From NCBI GenBank assembly GCA_903864375.1, contig CAIPFS010000021.1, positions 1 to 8,330 of the forward strand: a DNA stretch of 8,330 nt, read 5' to 3'. Source of the DNA: an uncultured Verrucomicrobiota bacterium. GTDB lineage: Bacteria > Verrucomicrobiota > Verrucomicrobiia > Limisphaerales > UBA9464. Each line of letters opens with the position of its first letter. Positions within the stretch are counted from its first letter, which is position 1. Positions 5,189-8,330 of this stretch are shown here, in pieces. The notes under the pieces are model-generated. The model did not search any database. It saw only the letters and a program-made list of their open reading frames with translations, and had not been told where the DNA came from. Position numbers and translations under genes: made by a program.

Positions 5189-5751
5189 GACGAACCTCCC
5201 TTGTTCAAAGCACCCAGCGCTGGCTGTCGCTGGGTGGCTCCGTTCTGGGCGTGCTGCAGGCCCTCGCGGGCGGGACCTCGACCAACGGGTTGGAGGAAAT
5301 GAAGGCGGTGGTGAGGTCGCGCTTCCCCCAGATCCCTCAGCTTCAACCCTCGGAACTGGCCGTCTGGCTGGCCGATCCCCACCGGGAACCTCCCCTTCTC
5401 CTGGATGTCCGAACTGCCGCCGAATTCAACGTCAGCCACCTGGCCGGCGCCGTCCGGGTGGACCCATCCGCCAGAGGAAGTCAGCTCACACCATTCCTCA
5501 AGGGTGACCGTCCTCTGGTCGTCTATTGTTCTGTCGGTTATCGATCCTCGGATCTGGCCATTCGCCTGCGTGCCGCCGGACAAACCAACGTATTAAACCT
5601 GGAGGGTTCTATTTTCGCGTGGGCCAACGAAGACCGCCCGCTCGTGACCGGTTCCAATCAACCCGTTCGCTGGGTTCATCCGTACAACCAGACCTTCGGT
5701 CAATTGCTCCGGCGGGATCGGTGGCCGGACCGATGGGAACCGCCCAAGTGA
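5185..5751 (+). CDS. Exported rhodanese-like sulfurtransferase
   Basis: 188 aa. Its ATG overlaps the TGA of the monooxygenase gene (ATGA, 4 bp), which fixes the start and suggests coupled translation. Residues 1-30 look like a signal peptide or anchor (RR at 2-3, hydrophobic GGSVLGVLQALAGG). Residues 50-150 form a single rhodanese domain: LLLDVRTAAEF (D74, R76), the HLAGAVRVD segment, and the active-site loop CSVGYRS with the persulfide-carrying Cys115 and Arg120. A C-terminal extension after the domain contains VHPYNQTFG (164-172), which I recall from some bacterial single-domain rhodaneses but whose role is unknown. Family members move sulfane sulfur between thiols. Here it could handle sulfur or thiol chemistry in the periplasm, or serve maturation of the neighbouring metal/heme enzyme (inference). 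Confidence 0.9.
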   Translation: MRRTSLVQSTQRWLSLGGSVLGVLQALAGGTSTNGLEEMKAVVRSRFPQIPQLQPSELAVWLADPHREPPLLLDVRTAAEFNVSHLAGAVRVDPSARGSQLTPFLKGDRPLVVYCSVGYRSSDLAIRLRAAGQTNVLNLEGSIFAWANEDRPLVTGSNQPVRWVHPYNQTFGQLLRRDRWPDRWEPPK

Positions 5752-5762
5752 TCCCTGACGGC

Positions 5763-6374
5763 ATGACAAAGGAACTGGCCATTCAACAAACCCGCCACTG
5801 GCTGGAAACAGCCGTCATCGGCCTCGGCTTCTGTCCCTTTGCCGGACCCGTCTATAGCAGGGGATTGGTCCGCTTCGCCGTGAGTGAAGCCCGGTCAGAA
5901 ACGGATCTGGAATCCGATCTGGTCGATGAATTGCACCGCCTGGAATCCACGCCACCCGATATCCTCGAAACGACTGTCCTGATTCATCCCTGGGTCCTGA
6001 CCCAGTTTGCTGACTTTAATGAATTTCTGGAAGTCGCGGACCACCTGCTGGAGTGGCACGGCTATGTCGGAAAATTTCAGATCGCCAGCTTCCATCCCCA
6101 GTATCAATTTGCCGGGGTCGCCGCGGACGACATCACTCATTTTACAAATCGCTCCCCCTTTCCGACGCTACATCTGCTCCGGGAATCCAGCGTGACCCGG
6201 GCTGTGGCCTCCATGCCCGACCCCGGTTCCATCGTGACCGACAACCAGGCCACCTTGCGCCGGCTGGGTCGGGCCGGTTGGGACGCTCTGAGGATTGGAG
6301 GATGTCCGGTGGACACAGCCACCGACTCGCCGGATTTCCCTTCGGCTCCTTTCCCGAAATCCAATCTTCCATGA
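5763..6374 (+). CDS. DUF1415 family protein
   Basis: 203 aa from ATG 5763, 11 bp after the rhodanese stop. ATG 5733, ten codons upstream in frame, is the alternative and would overlap the rhodanese gene. The chosen start places RHWLETAVIGLGFCPFA at residues 11-27, where family members usually begin. Family hallmarks run in order: FCPFA (Cys24), VSEAR (40-44), the FNEFLEVADHLLE helix, QIASFHPQYQFAG (H111), NRSPFPTLHLLRE (129-141) and LRRLGRAGWDAL (165-176). The pattern is complete with no gaps, so the gene looks intact. DUF1415 is a conserved, probably cytoplasmic family whose biochemistry I cannot state; the invariant Cys, His, Asn and Arg suggest an enzyme or ligand-binding protein. The tail after residue 180 is lineage-specific. 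Confidence 0.88.
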   Translation: MTKELAIQQTRHWLETAVIGLGFCPFAGPVYSRGLVRFAVSEARSETDLESDLVDELHRLESTPPDILETTVLIHPWVLTQFADFNEFLEVADHLLEWHGYVGKFQIASFHPQYQFAGVAADDITHFTNRSPFPTLHLLRESSVTRAVASMPDPGSIVTDNQATLRRLGRAGWDALRIGGCPVDTATDSPDFPSAPFPKSNLP

Positions 6375-6398
6375 TTCGTTGAACAACCCGCTCCCACC

Positions 6399-6860
6399 AT
6401 GAAGAGCACTGCCAAGACCCCCAATGAATACCTGGCATCACTACCCCCCGAACGGCGTGAAGCGCTCGAACGCGTTCGGGCGGTCATCCTGGAGAATCTC
6501 GACCCGGGCTACGAAGAGGGCATGCAATACGGAATGATTGGCTATTATGTGCCGCATCGTCTATTTCCGGCAGGTTACCATTGCGACCCCAAAGAGCCAC
6601 TGCCCTTCGCTTCGCTCGCCTCCCAGAAGAACCACATGGCCATCTATCTGATGTGCGTGTACGGCTCGGAGGAACAAGGGAAATGGTTCCGCGAAGCCTG
6701 GTTGGCGACGGGACGAAAGCTCGACATGGGAAAGGCGTGCGTCCGCTTCAAGAAGCTGGAAGATGTCGCCTTGGACGTCCTGGGAGAAGCCATTCGCCGC
6801 ATCCCCGTGAGGGCATTTGTTGCCCACTACGAGGCGACTCTCCCTTTGAACCGAAAATAA
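6399..6860 (+). CDS. DUF1801 domain protein (YdhG-like)
   Basis: 153 aa from ATG 6399, 24 bp after the DUF1415 gene. It is a full-length single DUF1801 domain: helical N-terminus (TPNEYLASLPPERREALERV), YGMIGYYVP (44-52), LASQKNHMAIYLM (73-85), and the C-terminal signature GRKLDMGKACVRFKKL (105-120) followed by DVALDVLGEAI. It has no signal peptide or membrane segment, so it is probably cytoplasmic. The fold is a small alpha/beta domain; some relatives are linked to iron or stress, but no reaction is established and none is claimed here. Its position in the same gene set as an exported copper enzyme may be incidental. Confidence 0.88.
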   Translation: MKSTAKTPNEYLASLPPERREALERVRAVILENLDPGYEEGMQYGMIGYYVPHRLFPAGYHCDPKEPLPFASLASQKNHMAIYLMCVYGSEEQGKWFREAWLATGRKLDMGKACVRFKKLEDVALDVLGEAIRRIPVRAFVAHYEATLPLNRK

Positions 6861-6867
6861 GTACCTG

Positions 6868-8330
6868 ATGACACACCCATACCCTGCCGTTTTTCACGCG
6901 GAACGTTCTGCAATAGGGTGGAGAACCGTTCAGCTCCTCTGTTCACTCCTTTTTCTGTCCGCATGCCGGGCCGAAAGTCTGGTCACCTGGCATGCCGGTT
7001 CGGGCAACTACGAGGTCAATTCCGAGGGCCATTTCGCCGCAATTTCGAGGGTCGGGTCAGGAAGGAACCTGGTAGCGTCCGGCCAGCCCGCACCCGTATT
7101 GCAGCTCCGCATCAACGGCAAGTGGCAGGTGCCCCAACGCGCACACTGGGAGTCCACCAGCAACCACCTCCGCCTGGAGTTCGTATCCGCCGTGGCAGAC
7201 ATCGCGGTGACGGAGAAGGCTTCCCATTTGGTGTTGGACCTGGTGGACGTCCATTCTCAGGAGCCGGTGGAAATTGCGCTCTGGGGACCCTATCCCACGA
7301 TCATCAGCGAAACGATCGGGGAGATCGTGGGAGTCGTCCGGGATCGCCGGGATGCGTTCGGTATCCAGGCGCTCAACCCCAAAACCCTCGGCGGATATCC
7401 CGACAACGAGAACGACATCGACGGCGAATTCGGTGCAGATGACACCGGATATTATCCCAACCTGCCCGCTGAATTGAAAAAGGGTCAGGGATTTCGAGCC
7501 GACACCGCCCGCCCCACCCCATTCGGAAGTGTCCTGCAAGCCTACTGTCGCCGTCGGGACCAGGTTCGCTACCTATCCAATTGGGGGCACGAACACTACC
7601 GTGTGCTCCCCTACCCGGATGGCGGATTGATTGGGAGCCGGATCGCCCTGTTTGTCTGTCCGGAACCGGATGCCCTGTCCACCATCGGCAGGATCGAGAC
7701 GGCGGAGGGGCTTCCTCACCCGCTCATCGATGGCGAATGGGGCAAGGTTTCTCGCGGTGCCACAGCCTCGTACCTCATCGTTGACTTTGGCGTCGATACC
7801 ATTGACCGGGCAATCCAGATGACCCGGCGTGCGGGCCTCCGGTACCTCTACCACAGTTCGCCCTTTGCCACCTGGGGTCACTTTCAGTTCAAGCCATCGT
7901 TGTTTCCCAACGGGTTGATCGACTTTCAGAAGTGCGTCGACAAGGCTCGACGGGCGGGCATTGAGGTGGGATTCCATACCTTGTCCAATTTCGTCACACC
8001 GAACGATCCGTACGTCGATCCGTTGCCCAATCCCGGACTGGCGGAGATCGGACAGAGTGAGTTGGCATCGGACATCGACGCTGCCACGCATGAAATCCCC
8101 GTCGCAGAGGGTGCGTTGTTTGTCCGGAAATCGGCGTTGAATACGGTTCGCATCGGGAACGAGCTCATTCGAATTGGCTCAACCTCAACCAACGGCCCGA
8201 CACGGTTGCTGGACTGCCAGCGGGGAGCCTGGGGCACTCGTGCCACGTCGCACCTCCGACAAGCCCCGGTGGGGCGATTGCTGGATCACGACTACCAGGT
8301 CTTCCTGGCGGATGCCCCCCTCTCGCAGGA
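6868..8330 (+). CDS. Large exported protein, N-terminal part; glycoside-hydrolase-like layout
   Basis: Open from ATG 6868 (7 bp after the DUF1801 stop) to the right edge, giving 487 codons with no stop, so the gene is 3'-truncated by the window. Residues 19-36 form a hydrophobic signal with lipobox LSAC (Cys33). A lipoprotein is likely; cleavage after ACRA by ordinary signal peptidase is the alternative. Residues 38-270 look like a beta-sandwich region (LWGPYPTIISETIGEIVG at 138-155). From about 300 the pattern changes to alternating strands and helices (SYLIVDFGVDTIDRAIQMTR, GLRYLYHSSPF, KARRAGIEVGFHT), as in a TIM barrel. Residues 410-480 look like an inserted beta module (VRIGNELIRIG, LLDCQRGAWGTRATSH). 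This layout resembles large exported carbohydrate-active proteins, but the family and catalytic residues cannot be named. Confidence 0.8.
   Translation, partial: MTHPYPAVFHAERSAIGWRTVQLLCSLLFLSACRAESLVTWHAGSGNYEVNSEGHFAAISRVGSGRNLVASGQPAPVLQLRINGKWQVPQRAHWESTSNHLRLEFVSAVADIAVTEKASHLVLDLVDVHSQEPVEIALWGPYPTIISETIGEIVGVVRDRRDAFGIQALNPKTLGGYPDNENDIDGEFGADDTGYYPNLPAELKKGQGFRADTARPTPFGSVLQAYCRRRDQVRYLSNWGHEHYRVLPYPDGGLIGSRIALFVCPEPDALSTIGRIETAEGLPHPLIDGEWGKVSRGATASYLIVDFGVDTIDRAIQMTRRAGLRYLYHSSPFATWGHFQFKPSLFPNGLIDFQKCVDKARRAGIEVGFHTLSNFVTPNDPYVDPLPNPGLAEIGQSELASDIDAATHEIPVAEGALFVRKSALNTVRIGNELIRIGSTSTNGPTRLLDCQRGAWGTRATSHLRQAPVGRLLDHDYQVFLADAPLSQ

Noticed and set aside
5526..5762. Upstream extension of the DUF1415 gene
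   Set aside because: The extension is an out-of-frame read of the rhodanese gene; family similarity starts close to ATG 5763.
6918..7442. 174-codon + strand open frame
   Set aside because: Arg/Pro/Gly-rich shadow of the large frame from 6868, which has a lipobox signal and stays open for 487 codons.

Overview
The window looks like chromosomal DNA of a free-living, GC-rich member of the Verrucomicrobiota; a Planctomycetota or related lineage is less likely. This rests on content, not on a marker gene. It holds a PEP-CTERM exosortase-sorted surface protein, two secreted proteins ending in a beta-rich domain of the kind common in verrucomicrobial exported proteins (a W core and a terminal F(F/Y)RL motif), a cytochrome c/PHM-like copper monooxygenase with TPRs, and start codons without clear Shine-Dalgarno sequences. 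No RNA genes, transposons, integrases, CRISPR arrays or phage genes were seen.

Left part (1-3330). The 3' end of a secreted-protein gene enters from the left on the + strand and converges on a minus-strand paralogue (406-1263). In the region they share, 36 of 52 residues are identical by eye, and both carry a GHIHGR motif. Upstream of the minus-strand copy, in likely operon order, is a PEP-CTERM protein (1325-2131) whose predicted mature N-terminus is histidine. A gene-free stretch of about 300 bp (2132-2432) follows. Next come a small membrane-anchored protein with an HPCRLC motif (2433-2813) and a J-domain protein with a C-terminal membrane helix (2920-3330). The His- and Cys-rich exported proteins suggest a metal-related surface function, but that is inference.

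Right part (3518-8330+). Five + strand genes are packed so tightly (a 4-bp overlap, then gaps of 11, 24 and 7 bp) that they probably form one transcription unit. They are: an exported cytochrome c + PHM-like copper monooxygenase + TPR protein; an exported rhodanese that overlaps it by ATGA; a DUF1415 protein; a DUF1801 protein; and the first 487 codons of a large predicted exported protein or lipoprotein, with an N-terminal beta region and a barrel-like second half, which runs off the window.

The most unusual structure is a near-perfect 16-bp inverted repeat with a 4-nt loop at 3502-3537. The best start codon of the copper monooxygenase operon (ATG 3518) sits exactly in that loop.
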